Positions 1-11,026 of a stretch of DNA of 46,912 bases are shown here, piece by piece. A program made the position numbers and the translations under genes. Every line of letters starts with the position of its first letter. The first letter of the stretch is position 1. Origin of the DNA: Nephromyces sp. MM_2019 (taxonomy: Eukaryota > Apicomplexa > Aconoidasida > Nephromycida); NCBI GenBank assembly GCA_015657535.1, contig JADHZB010001127.1, forward strand, positions 3,836-50,747, read 5' to 3'. Below the pieces are notes generated by a model. The model was not told the origin of the DNA. It saw only the letters and a program-made list of their open reading frames with translations, and made no database searches.

Positions 1-273
1 CACACACGCACACACACGCACACACGCACACACACGCACACACACGCACACACGCACACACGCACACACGCACACACACACGCACACACACACGCACACA
101 CACGCACACACACGCACACACACACGCACACACGCACACACGCACACACGCACACACGCACACACGCACACACGCACACACACACGCACACACACACACA
201 CACGCACACACACACACACACGCACACACGCACACACACACACACGCACACACACACACACGCACACACACAT
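1..273. repeat. CA-rich microsatellite with interspersed CACG
   Basis: The window opens with an almost pure alternating purine-pyrimidine tract in which CA dinucleotides are interrupted every 3-8 repeats by a CG step. It ends at about 273, where ordinary sequence begins. It runs off the left edge, so its full length is unknown. It does not resemble a telomeric repeat. Smaller CA/TG runs recur at 374-392, 1371-1395, 3529-3540, 3983-3992 and elsewhere in the first 16 kb. Confidence 0.95.
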
Positions 274-660
274 ACACACCCCAAGTTTTTCACAAGTTAG
301 CTTTTGAAACTTTTGGTGGCTAGACAAAAGCACAAATCTCAAAGCAGCGCTTTAAGCAGAGGAAAGACTCAAACACACACACACACACACACAAGCACGT
401 ACTAGACTAGCAAATGATAATCAAAGCTATTATGAGAGTAACTACTACAAACATACAATAAAACGTCCAAGAACTAACGTTATCATGGGTGTTTACTCCA
501 ACATGGTGCTGCGATTCTACAGAGATTTCTGCCTTTGGAAAGTGCTGGCTCTGCGGGAAGAAAGAAAACAGATATTTTCCGTGAACACACAAACTTTCAT
601 AATACACATTCATTTAACAAGCACACAAGGATTATGCCTACATGGGTTATGTTCATACAT
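274..660. other. No gene recognised; AT-rich spacer with a short CA run
   Basis: The stretch has no convincing exon on either strand. Short open frames here are extensions of the open frames produced by the neighbouring tandem repeat. Confidence 0.5.
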
Positions 661-885
661 GGATTACGCACACACTGACTACGCACACATGGATTACGCA
701 CACACAGATTTGCACACAGTTCATGCACACATGGATTACGCACACACAGATTTGCACACAGTTCATGCACACATGGATTACGCACACACAGATTTGCACA
801 CAGTTCATGCACACATGGATTACGCACACACAGATTTGCACACAGTTCATGCACACATGGATTACGCACACACAGATTTGTTTGA
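661..885. repeat. 42-bp minisatellite, about 5 units
   Basis: The word GGATTACGCACACA recurs at 691, 733, 775, 817 and 859, an exact 42-bp period; a shorter 30-bp variant unit stands at 661. Each unit contains a TTTGCACACAGTTCATG segment. Units are nearly identical, which suggests recent expansion. Because 42 is divisible by 3 and the unit has few stop triplets, at least two plus frames and two minus frames stay open right through the array. An open frame here therefore does not show that the array is coding. If the forward frame were translated it would give a 14-residue repeat beginning HMDYAHTD. Confidence 0.95.
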
Positions 886-2366
886 AAAAAAGGAAAATTA
901 CCAGCAAAAGACGGGAAATAATCAAATAAAAAAGGTTTTTCAGACAAAAGACCGCCTATGCTCAACCGCAAAAGTTTGCTGAAGCTGCAAACTGGCATTA
1001 TCAGCAAACAGTATGCACACAAAACCTCACAAAGGCGACTATTGTTGCAAAAATTAAATCTTCAAAATCCTATAATCAATTCAACGATTACTACCTTATA
1101 AAGGGTCTTCAAGCGAGGAAAAGCATTCCATCTAGCAAAAAAAAAGTAGAAGAAGAAGATAAGATATTTTCATCTTATAGAGAGCAAGACAGAGAGAGAA
1201 TGAACAAAAAGTAAGTTTTCTTGGAAAAAGCGACAAGTACGGTTGCAGCGAAGCAGATGGGTAGGTGTACGTACACTGGATAATTTGGTTGAAAAAGCAT
1301 CAAAATATAGCGAAAAAAACTGTAGACAAGTTAGTTATATACGTGAGAGTACGCTTTTCGATTTGAAATTACACACACACACACACACACACACATCACA
1401 AGGAATGTTAAGAATAGGAAGGAAATGCCAGCACGCACACAGATTAACACAAACTCACCCAAGTACAGACAAATTTCAATGCAGCTACACTCCTACACAC
1501 ACACGCACCACTGAAACTGCTCATTGAAGTGCTGCAAACTACCATTCTATCAGGTATTAGCCAGACACAAGTCATCCTCCCCTCTTCATCCCAAAGAAAA
1601 CATTCAAAAATCCCATATTTTTGCCACACACCACTTCATCAGCACAGTATAACATATCTCTGAGAGAGAAGATGTGTGTGTGAGGCATCAATTTTTATGC
1701 ATGCTTACGATTTTTCATCAAAAACAATCAAACTTGAATTGAAGAATACTCTCAGCCAATGAGGAAGTTTGCTGCACACATTTAAGAGGAGGGAGAGCGA
1801 GAATTAGGGATTGATGTGTGTGGAGAAGCAAGGAGATGCGTGCGTATATAGTTACACAAGGAGATGGGAATTTTAGATATCTTCTCTGCGACTCTCCCCC
1901 CACGTCCACCCTCCTTCCTCCCCAAACACCCCCCCATTTCCCCCCCCCCCAAAAAACACCTAAAAAGAACAACTTTCCTTGCAAAGCAAACGCTATCAGA
2001 ATATATAGAAGATCTACCATCTTCCCCACCTTGCAAGACTCAAGCGTTTATAGGTATACTGCCCAATAACTCCATCCTCCTCATACTCATCGTTAATCAA
2101 AATTTGCATCGCATCTGCTCCTCCAGAATTATCCAAAGATGCCTTTGCAACTAGATATAGCTGGCATCTTCTATATTGCTAAAACAAGAAAATAAAACAA
2201 CGAATACACTCCAAATAAGTAGGAATCTGCATATTTCTTTCGTATCCTAGTGATTCATGTGTGAAGCAGTTAAACAATTTGATGATTCTGGAGAGAGAAA
2301 TCCACAAAACTACAGCATCACTGTTACTTTTGGGGAGTCATTCTCATCAGAACACATTAAAAAAAA
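886..2366. other. No gene recognised; low-complexity AT-rich DNA
   Basis: This stretch contains short A runs, a CA run near 1371-1395, GA-rich patches near 1150-1200 and a C-rich patch near 1895-1960. No exon with plausible splice sites or a known motif was seen on either strand. The open frames at 1718-2154 overlap each other in several frames and derive from the C/A-rich patch. Confidence 0.5.
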
Positions 2367-2695
2367 GCCTTGAGAAGAGGAGGGAAGTTTGAGAAGAGGA
2401 GGGAAGTTTGAGAAGAGGAGGGAAGTTTGAGAAGAGGAGGGAAGTTTGAGGAGGGAAGTTTGAGGAGGGAAGTTTGAGGAGGGAAGTTTGAGGAGGGAAG
2501 TTTGAGGAGGGAAGTTTGAGGAGGGAAGTTTGAGGAGGGAAGTTTGAGAAGAGGAGGGAAGTTTGAGGAGGGAAGTTTGAGGAGGGAAGTTTGAGGAGGG
2601 AAGTTTGAGAAGAGGAGGGAAGTTTGAGGAGGGAAGTTTGAGAAGAGGAGGGAAGTTTGAGAAGAGGAGGGAAGTTTGAGGAGGGAAGTTTGAGA
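2367..2695. repeat. Polypurine minisatellite of two interleaved unit types (14 and 19 bp)
   Basis: The plus strand is built of the 14-bp unit GAGGAGGGAAGTTT (A) and the 19-bp unit GAGAAGAGGAGGGAAGTTT (B). The order reads about four B, seven A, B, three A, B, A, B, B, A and a partial B. The two units differ only by a 5-bp GAAGA insertion. The array is nearly pure purine on the plus strand apart from TTT steps. Minus-strand open frames through it are Pro/Ser/Leu repeats caused by the composition, not evidence of a gene. Confidence 0.95.
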
Positions 2696-4098
2696 AGACA
2701 GATACAGACACGTATATTTATACATGTGTGTATGTACAGGGTTATAATTAGAGACGTATAGCGCTAGACATATATAACTAGAGAGATTGTACTATATACA
2801 TATCTAGACATCTGACTCTCTCACTCTGTTTTTGCTCTCTCTCTTATGCATCACTCTCTCTAGTTTTATAAAAAAAAAACAGACTTTCCTGAAGCGACTA
2901 GAAAAGCTTTTCAAAACTCGTACACACAGTAAAGTAAGCTTAAAGTTTTTACTTCGAACTGAGGAGCTCAAGTGAGGTATAGTCTATCTCACTAATTGGT
3001 AGTACTGCATTAAACGTAGGGCTGTATATATATCACGGCACATAAAATGTATATTAGGAATTCTACACACAAAACAATAGAACAAAATATCTTCCTCAAC
3101 AATACTGGCTGATACTGAGTAGGAGAAAGTGCCTCAAAATCAAATTCTTTTTAGGAGTTTAAAGGAGTACATACAGCAACTTTAAAGAGAGAAACTCGAA
3201 GCAAGAAAAAAATGGAAAAAGTATCTTCATAATGGATACAAACACATACACAGTTTTATCTTTTATTGCACACACGCACTAAAAACTTCCATTTTCGAAT
3301 ATATAGGTGTGCGCGAGTGTCTATCTGTGTTCTTGGCTGTGTGTGTGCATGTGCACTCTCATCTAGATATCCAGTTTTTTGTGTGTATGTACTATTTATG
3401 TGTGCTCACATGTACCCTCTTAAGCGTATGCGTGTGTGCATACCCCACTTCTTAAGCTTCGATGTCTTAAGCGTTTCTCTGTGTGTGCATAAATCTCCAA
3501 ACAAGCTCCTGCCTATGCTCCATAGTCACACACACACACAAGCATCCCAAAACCTCCCTCACCTCTGGTGAAGTAGGCATAAAAAGACGGAATTCGACAA
3601 GCTTCATCTTCCTGTTTGAAGGGGACCAAAAACTTTTTACATATATATATATATGTGTATATATCTATATCTATTTTACAAGCGCATCATATATAGATGA
3701 GATTTTCTATGAGGAAGACGTCTAAGGAAGGATTTTGATTCAAACTTGCATCAAAACAGTGTGAAGCTGCAAAAAAACATATGAAGAGGGAGAAAATGGG
3801 GTTTTTTCGAGAAAAAATGATGAAAGTAGCTTGCAGATACGATGAAGAAGCATAAATATTAGGTAAGAAGTGTGGGGTTTGTTTATCTTTCAAAGAGAAA
3901 CGTGATTAAGAAAAAAAACGCACACACACCCATGCAAGAGCTTCCGTTGGAAATCAGAAATAAAAAAAAAGCTCCATAGTCACACACACACATATAAATA
4001 GAAAAATATATCAAAATTATGATAATAAAAGAATACTTAGCGAGATTGAGAGCTCTATGATGAAAGTGATACACACAAAAAAAAACGCAACACCTGCA
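2696..4098. other. No gene recognised; TA/TG-rich repeats
   Basis: The stretch holds short runs of TATATA (2720-2800, 3640-3690), TG-rich DNA at 3300-3500 and CA runs. Fragments of the kind GATGAAAGTGATACACAC or GATGAAGCGGATACACTC recur loosely between 3820 and 4270, as if from an old dispersed repeat. No supported exon was found. Confidence 0.45.
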
Positions 4099-4192
4099 AT
4101 ACACACACGACACACACACGACACACACACGACACACACACGACACACACACGACACACACACGACACACACGACACACACACACACAACAT
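4099..4192. repeat. (CGACACACA)n short tandem repeat
   Basis: Units of about 9-10 bp, each with one CGA interruption in a CA tract, are repeated roughly eight times. The reverse frames give cysteine/valine-rich peptides (VCRVCVVC pattern), which are translation artefacts of the repeat. Confidence 0.9.
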
Positions 4193-7100
4193 ATATCAAG
4201 ATAGTAATTACAATAAAAGGTATTCTATGAGATGTAAAGCACTATGATGAAGCGGATACACTCACAGCAAACATACAACACATACAGTACATACAATACA
4301 CACACACAACATTCATATGAGCTTTGAATAACGGTGAATCATTGCTACTTATCACATCTTGTAGCTAAACAGAAGGAAACAGAAAAAATAGTAAAAAACC
4401 ATCCAAAAATATCAATAAATCCCTATTTTTTTTAAGAATCATTGAATTTTTCATTCAAATATGCAAATAGTATCGAAGAGGAAACGTCTCATGATAAAAA
4501 CCAAACACAAAAAAAAGCTTCATTTCAGCGAATTTTGCGAAAAAATCTCTATTCTTCAGCATTGGCAAAAGGAATACTCTAGAAGCCATCGCAAAGCACA
4601 AATCAGATACAAGCATTTGTGTGTGTGAGAGTAAGATTTTTTGTCCGTGTGCGAGTAGATATATGCTTCTGTGTGTGCACATGTGGATATATGCTTCTGT
4701 ATCCGGGTGTGTGCGTCATTATATGCTTCTGTGGCTATGTGTGCACCGGATTGTTTTCTTCTTTTAGATGAACCCGTACTTTACCTATATAATCTTCATT
4801 TTCGTGTAAGAGCGTTACTTTGCACGGCAAGAACATCAAAATTCGCACATAATCGCTACACTCAATATGAAGAGTTACCCAAATCCTATTCTACATTGGT
4901 AAAACATTATTAAGTACACACACATAACGATGACAAACTCGGAGATATTATACAATGAAAAACAGAGTGAGAATGCCTATAAGTTGCTAAAGAGTATAGG
5001 CAGTATAAAAGTAATCAGCAATCAGCGGAAGAGACCTGCCAAAGAATAGCTTAAAAATCAGCTGAAGCAGTGCTAAGGCAGTTTATCGGTGAATACTCAT
5101 CAGTTATACCGAAAAGAGGAGATTTTTATGCGAGAAAACGGCGTTTTATCTCGTAAAAAACTACCACCTACATCCTCTTGAAGAAGCAGTATAAGATTTA
5201 ATACGTTGGTTATTTATACTGTTGCTAAAATATGCGAAAAATTCGTAGTAAATTTGATATTCTTCCAACTTCTAGCAGTTTAAACAGATTTTAAGGAACC
5301 TTCACTGTGGATGAGGATAAAGTATATACAAGCATCCAAAATTTTCCAAATTTGAGGTTATTTGTGAGATTTTCCTTGGAAATTATGAAGAAGAAAAAAG
5401 TTTTGAAATGAAATAAGAATGTTACGTAAGGCCTGGTAATTCAATGCTCACAGCTTCGCGCAAAGTGCTTCGCATTTATGATAAATCCAATGAAGATGAG
5501 GTTTTAGATCAGATATACATATACAAACAGTAAAAAACTAAAAAAGCCAGTCAATGGACCATCAATTTGGAAAAAAACAGCAAAAAAAGGTCAGGCAACC
5601 AGCTTTAAAAAGCACAGAAAACAACACACATACTAAAAGTAGCTTATTACTGATTTGAAACAAAAAAACCTCGAAAAGCACAACGCACACAAGCACATTT
5701 TTCTTAGCCGGAAAAGGAGCTGCGATACTCCTAAACCATTTTCCAATGACTGGAGAGGAGGCAGCAGTGAGTTTGCCTTGCTCAGTTATGCACCTTGTAA
5801 ATCAAGAAAACTGAAGCTAGCCTCTATGGGAAGAAGAGTGGATTACAGCTTCAAAGTTGATTTAATCAGCACTCTTCTTTAAGTGGGAGAATTAAGACTT
5901 ACAAAGCGCCTTTTTCCTAATTATTTTGCCTCAAAGTTTATACATTCTATCACATAATGATGAGGTCTCGATGATGCAGGAAAAATGGAATTGGGTTAAT
6001 CGAGAGTAGTTAGAGGAAATTTGAATGCAAAACAGTTGATTTTCCGCAGGACCGCTAGAAGCGTTTACTACACAGTGGAATGACGACTTCTTAGCGGATG
6101 AAAAACGAGAACATCAGCATATGAGGAAGTAGTGTTGATTTTCAGCGAATTTGGCAAAAAAACATTGATTCCTATGGAGAAGCAGTAGAGATATCGGTGC
6201 CACTTGATGTTATTTTGGTTATTACTGATGGTACAATAATAAAATCTCCCGGGAATAATGAAAACTCTCAGGTTCATCAGTAAAGGGAAAAGTATTTATT
6301 AAGCAGAGAAAGCATTGTAACTTGGAGGAATTGCTACAACTGCGATTAAGATGATGGCAGTATGAGACACAGGGCGCTTTCTCAAGAAAAAGCAATTTCC
6401 CTACAAAGAAGATAAACATCCCTACAAAGATGCACTTTCCATAGAAAGAACAAACATCCCTGTAATACACATACAATTTCCCTGAATCACTCCCTACAAA
6501 GAATTACAACCTACCTCTGGCTAGAATAAGGAGAACATATGTTCTTATAGTTCTTAATAAATGTGTTAATCCTACTCTCCCCCCTGCTCTTTTTTTGGCA
6601 AAATTCAATCGTAAAGGCTCTAGAGTCCCAAGTTTTCACAGTGGGGTGTGACTCCAACAAAAAAGTAAAAGCTCTGCAGTAACTCTTGCTTTAATCTAAA
6701 AAAGTGTTAAAAGCACGGAACATCCCACATCTCACCATTTGGAGATGGGTCTTCCATCTTCAATTCAAAAATTTGACGAAAAGTCCAACGATGATGCATA
6801 CAAGAATCTTGATGTTGGATGGGTATTATGTACACACACACTCCCACGAGGAGGAGGGTGGTAAGCAACTCTCCACATGGCAATTGCCGCAGCAACTACA
6901 GTAGCATCACGTCATGGGCTGAGCGATTGCCACATGAATTTTACTAGTAATAAGTAGTGTCTGTGTGTGCGTACGTGGGTTGTGTGTGCTGTGCGTGTGT
7001 GTGTTGTAAAAATGATGCCCCCCGCACCTTCTATTTGCTATTTATGTTAGAGAAAGGTACCAAGGGAGAGCATCTCTGCTGCTGTTTGTGGTAAATTGTT

Positions 7101-8155
7101 TCAACTTCTTCAGGCGTGGCATAATTCCCAGGAGTGTGTTGTTAACAAAGAGGAAGAGGAGGGTTACTGATGTTCTCTCAGCGCAAAATTGAAACCAAAG
7201 CGGTAGAGAACTACTTATGCTTTGTCACTGCAAATTTCAAATTTGCTTGCAAAGAGGTTCCACTCACCTTTATAAAAGTATCCATTGGAGTCACACTTTC
7301 TAATAAACTGGTGATTGAAACCACCTCGTATATTTCGCATTTCATGCGGCCATAATGGTGCGCTGGAAATAGTAAAGTTGCTCTCTCAATTTCGCCGGTA
7401 GATTTTCGCGAAAAAGACGAAATTCCACTTCCTCACACTTTCTGCTGTAAAGCTTTGTTGCAATCTATGTTGCTCATCCATTTTTCTTTGATTTGAATTT
7501 CATTTTTCTTTGTTTTCATACATTTAATGCGTTTAACAGTAAACCCATCGTGCAATGCAGTTTAATGAATTAAAAATGATTTTTTAGAACATTTTCTCTT
7601 GAGAAACATACTCGAATAAGAGCATGTATATCCTGTGGAGTGCATACCAAATACGCAGGTTTGAAATCGTATTTGACGACGTTGATAAACTCTTCTTTCA
7701 GCAAAAAAAATTATTGAATTTAATGGAATCAGTAAAAGTAATTATTCCCGCAGTTTTCCATTAAATTGATTTCAAAAGATACAATTTAAGCATTAAATCT
7801 ACACTTTCTATCTCTTTACTATCAACAGCAATGTAATGCAAGCAAGCCTTGCAGTTTCTTTCAGGATAATTTATGTTTTTTAAAAGCAATAAAAGACAAA
7901 AATATATGATGAAACTGATAGCTTTGATACTTCTTAAAGGAAAATTGCTCAACTCAGAAACTATTTGGTAGAAAAAAGCCACCTTATGAAGTAATGCGGC
8001 ACAAATCAAAACGATTTTACTTTAGCAAGCAAGCTCGCTTAGTAATTGTTCATCAATAAACGAGTGACTAACTTGCGCATAAAAAGACGAAATTTTCCAG
8101 CTTATCACCTATCGGGCCTGTCGAATATATCAAAATGGTTTTATTCTTTACACGA

Positions 8156-8300
8156 AAGAGCCTCAAAAAGTGCTAATTTTTCATACCGAATAACCTCAAA
8201 TGAGCGACTTTACGCCCTTGAAGCATCAAAATGAGCAATTTTTTCATATCAAAGATCCTCAAAATGAGAATCTTCTTCACGCGCTTGGAACATCAAGATT
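8156..8300. repeat. Degenerate tandem repeat of about 30-37 bp
   Basis: The core CCTCAAAATGAGCNATTTTTTCA recurs about four times in diverged form (starts near 8160, 8193, 8223 and 8258). It carries an intervening segment ending in CTTG or AAAGA. The copies differ by substitutions and small indels, indicating an older expansion than the 42-bp array. Confidence 0.6.
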
Positions 8301-9655
8301 TTTGTTTCATTCAACTTTCGTGGAATAAAGTCTCTAAAGCCTCTGCGAGAAGGATTTCAACGACTCTTTTCATACTGCACATAGAAAATGCAAGCAAAAA
8401 CAGTACCTAGTTCCTGGGTCATTACTTTGCACAAAATTTTTTCCTGAGCAGCTAATGGCAAGCAAGGAAAAAAAGCTGGTCCATAAGACTAGCATTTTTT
8501 TCTATTTCTTTCTATCGGAAGCAGCGAGAAAACGAAAAAACTTCTCCAAAATCTGCTTAACAAAAGATAATACCTTTTTTGGATACTTCCACCCCTTAAT
8601 TTCCGTAATAGCGAAGCCGCAACTATTTCCGGTTTATTCTTGCAAAAAAAATCTCTATTTTTAAATGTACGAAAAATACAGGAAATCCTCCAGAACTAAT
8701 AAGTTCCCTAGTTCGTGCAATAGAGAGGTCATCGCCACGGGAAAAATCTCTGCCTTTTTGTTTTCCTCCTCATACAGCGCACATATTGTGCTCTCTGGGA
8801 CGTTCTTTGCATTAAAACGATTTGTTTCTTCTGGGCTATTCAAAAAAATGATGGAATTTGGCCGGTGCTAGGTGTGACTTGAAAGCCTACTGTATCTTTA
8901 ACGACATGAGTTTGAGAATAGATTCTTCAAAAACCAGTGACTTTCTGTGTATTGGTCATGCTTGACTGAGCTAAACTCAGCATCCTTACAAAAATACAGA
9001 GAAACTAACGTAAAATTGAATTTTCTGATGGTGGTTCATACCATGATGCGGAGTAGGGATTTTTTGTAGAACTCTTCCTAGATCAACTGTAAATGCTCAA
9101 ATTTGGTTGAGATTTATGGCTCCTATTTGAAATTCATGCAATAATTTTATGTAGAAAATAAGAAGGGAGAGTTTGGTTTTGAGTTTTTTTTAGTTTATTT
9201 GTTCAGTAAATGAAGTTTGGATAGAATTTGGTTATGCTTTTCTCTCCACTTTCCTACATGCTAAAACTTCAAAATTTTATTCTTCTAAACTACATGCTTC
9301 CCAGCAAAATAGCCAGCTCTATAGTCTCACATCGTTCTAAACAAATCAAGCTGCTTACTGTATCTGTGAATGAATGTTTAATCAACTTTTTTTTGCTTCG
9401 GCAAACCATAGTACGTCCAATATGTACTCCCAACGCTCCTCGTACTTAACATTCCACCAATTGCTATAACGGATATCTTGAAAAAGATGCTTTAATTAGA
9501 AAAGTACTAGATGTAATACGACACTCGTAGCAAAAAAAATTCATAAATGAGGAAGTAACCACGAAAGGGGATTTAAACGTGTTTTAGAGTCTTCTAGGAT
9601 ATACTTGCGTGTTTTAGGGTATTTTATGGTTTTTAAGGGTATTGCAACATGTTTC

Positions 9656-9704
9656 GCGGATATTTCAGAGTGCTTCACGGATATTTCAGAGTGCTTCACG
9701 GATA
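9656..9704. repeat. 21-bp tandem duplication, about 2.3 copies
   Basis: The 21-bp unit that begins GGATATTTCAGAGTGCTT is directly repeated, followed by a third partial copy. It sits in a locally C-rich block (9700-9760). It makes a short peptide repeat in a minus-strand open frame (9541-9894), which I do not accept as a gene. Confidence 0.8.
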
Positions 9705-10247
9705 TCCCACCATATCCCACAACCCCCCACGGCCCCCAATGACCCCCGAAAATCCCTCTACCAGTTTCAACGCGATTTCCTCCAAATTTTACCCTAATTT
9801 CAAAGTCTACACCAAAAAATCTCCAATTTTGATCAAAAAAAGCAACTTTCATGGGGTCACATAACCGAGTCATTCCCCCCTGGTGTCTTGTCATGGCCTA
9901 GAGCAGTACCTTATACTCGAATACCAATCCGCTGACTCCTGTAAAGCAGTTTTTTGCGAATGCTGTATAGCTTACCTCGAATTACCGGCAATCAACCCTA
10001 AGGAAAACTGCGAAAATTAACCGCCCTTCCGCTCTATGATTTAAACACTGAAAAATATCTAGGCAAAAGTGCTCCACTCAAATCTTACCTCCAAAAACCA
10101 GCGTAGAAGCAAAATATGAGAAATCTCGTCGGCAGCATTGCTGCTGGATTTTTATGCTTTTCTATGCGCTGACATGAAAATGAATAGCTTTTGATGTTTA
10201 AACAACTGTGATCCCTAGTGTTTTCTCCTCGAGTTTTGGTTTTCAGC

Positions 10248-10700
10248 ATGAAAGTGGTACCTAATCCCTTCCATGAGCCTCCAGGAGCAAATATATCTGA
10301 AATTGCTGATATATATCACCGTCTTTTCTTGCCTCTTTTTACGCACCAGAAAGCTTTTCAGAGCATATCTGGCGGGTGTACAATGAGTGGTCCCCCCTAC
10401 GGTAACCAGTTGCTATGAATTTAAAAAGAAAGCAAAATAATTTACTGGAGATAATTTTTGATGAAATAGCAGAAATAATTGTCTTTATTAGGGCTTAGGC
10501 CAGTTCATGGTACAAAAAAAAATTGGGAAATAATCTTACTCTCTGCAATAAATCAAGCAGGTGTCGTGGAGGCAGGCTCTTTTCTAGCATGCAGCCTTCC
10601 TCTGCCTGTGCTCAAGCAGCTGGTCGGCTGGTTGGAAAGTGGCTCTGAGACTGAGTCAAAAAAATGGGATTTGGAAAATCCTTTTATTAGGGGTTGCTAG
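10248..10700 (+). CDS. Hypothetical two-exon gene or 3' end of a larger gene, about 120 aa
   Basis: Two exons join in phase: 10248-10401 and 10492-10700. The donor reads TACG|GTAACC and the acceptor TTTATTAG|GG, leaving a 90-nt intron. The predicted peptide starts MKVVPNPFHEPPG, contains SEIADIYHRLFLPLF, and ends DLENPFIRGC followed by TAG. I do not recognise a family. The ATG at 10248 follows a pyrimidine-rich stretch ending TTTCAG, so it may instead be an internal exon whose upstream partners lie in the gene-poor interval. The stop lies about 330 bp before the PIS start on the same strand. Support comes from the phase-compatible splice junction and protein-like composition only. Confidence 0.45.
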
Positions 10701-11026
10701 AATGAAGTTGGAAGATCCTCATACTCTATAATTTGCTTGAAGTTAGAAGTGTGTACGTTTTTGTGTGTTTTTCTTTGTCTGTGTGTTTTTGTGTTGTTCT
10801 CTGTTGCTCTCGCTTTATCTCTCTCTCTCCCGTTCTCTCCAACTCTCCCTCTCGTTCTCCCGCTGGATTTTGAAAGCTCTTTCCAACACCCTCTTTTAGA
10901 AGTTGCTTCCCCATACTAAAAAGTTCACAGCCTCTCGGATATGCAAAATTTTTATGAGGATGTAATTTTTTTCGGCATCAACGCTTGATTTTCAGTGAGC
11001 TGTTTCGTTTAATTTCTGGCAACAAG
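10701..11026. other. Intergenic spacer upstream of the PIS gene
   Basis: The spacer is pyrimidine-rich (TCTCTC runs near 10800-10860) and should contain the PIS promoter and 5' leader. No specific element can be named. Confidence 0.4.

Larger units (their letters stand above)
4193..10246. other. Long gene-poor interval
   Basis: About 6 kb with no recognisable domain, no exon chain with consistent phases, and only short, mutually overlapping open frames. It includes degenerate tandem elements near 6400-6500 (CCCTACAAAGA words) and 8150-8300. A small coding exon could still be hidden, since exons elsewhere in this window can be under 50 nt. Confidence 0.4.

Noticed and set aside
1..273. Terminal repeat as a telomere
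   Set aside because: The unit is CA/CG microsatellite, not a TTAGGG- or TTTAGGG-type telomeric repeat.
485..1022. Overlapping open frames (up to 165 aa) on both strands through the 42-bp repeat
   Set aside because: All frames stay open because the repeat lacks stop triplets. There are no splice signals or flanking coding sequence.
2310..2725. Minus-strand open frames of 122-133 aa
   Set aside because: They are Ser/Leu/Pro repeats produced by the polypurine minisatellite, open in two frames at once.
3883..4199. Cysteine/valine-rich minus-strand open frames resembling a Cys-repeat protein
   Set aside because: This is a direct translation of the CGACACACA repeat.
9541..9894. Minus-strand 117-aa open frame with a short peptide repeat
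   Set aside because: It is explained by the 21-bp duplication and a C-rich patch. It has no domain, and composition differs from the supported genes.
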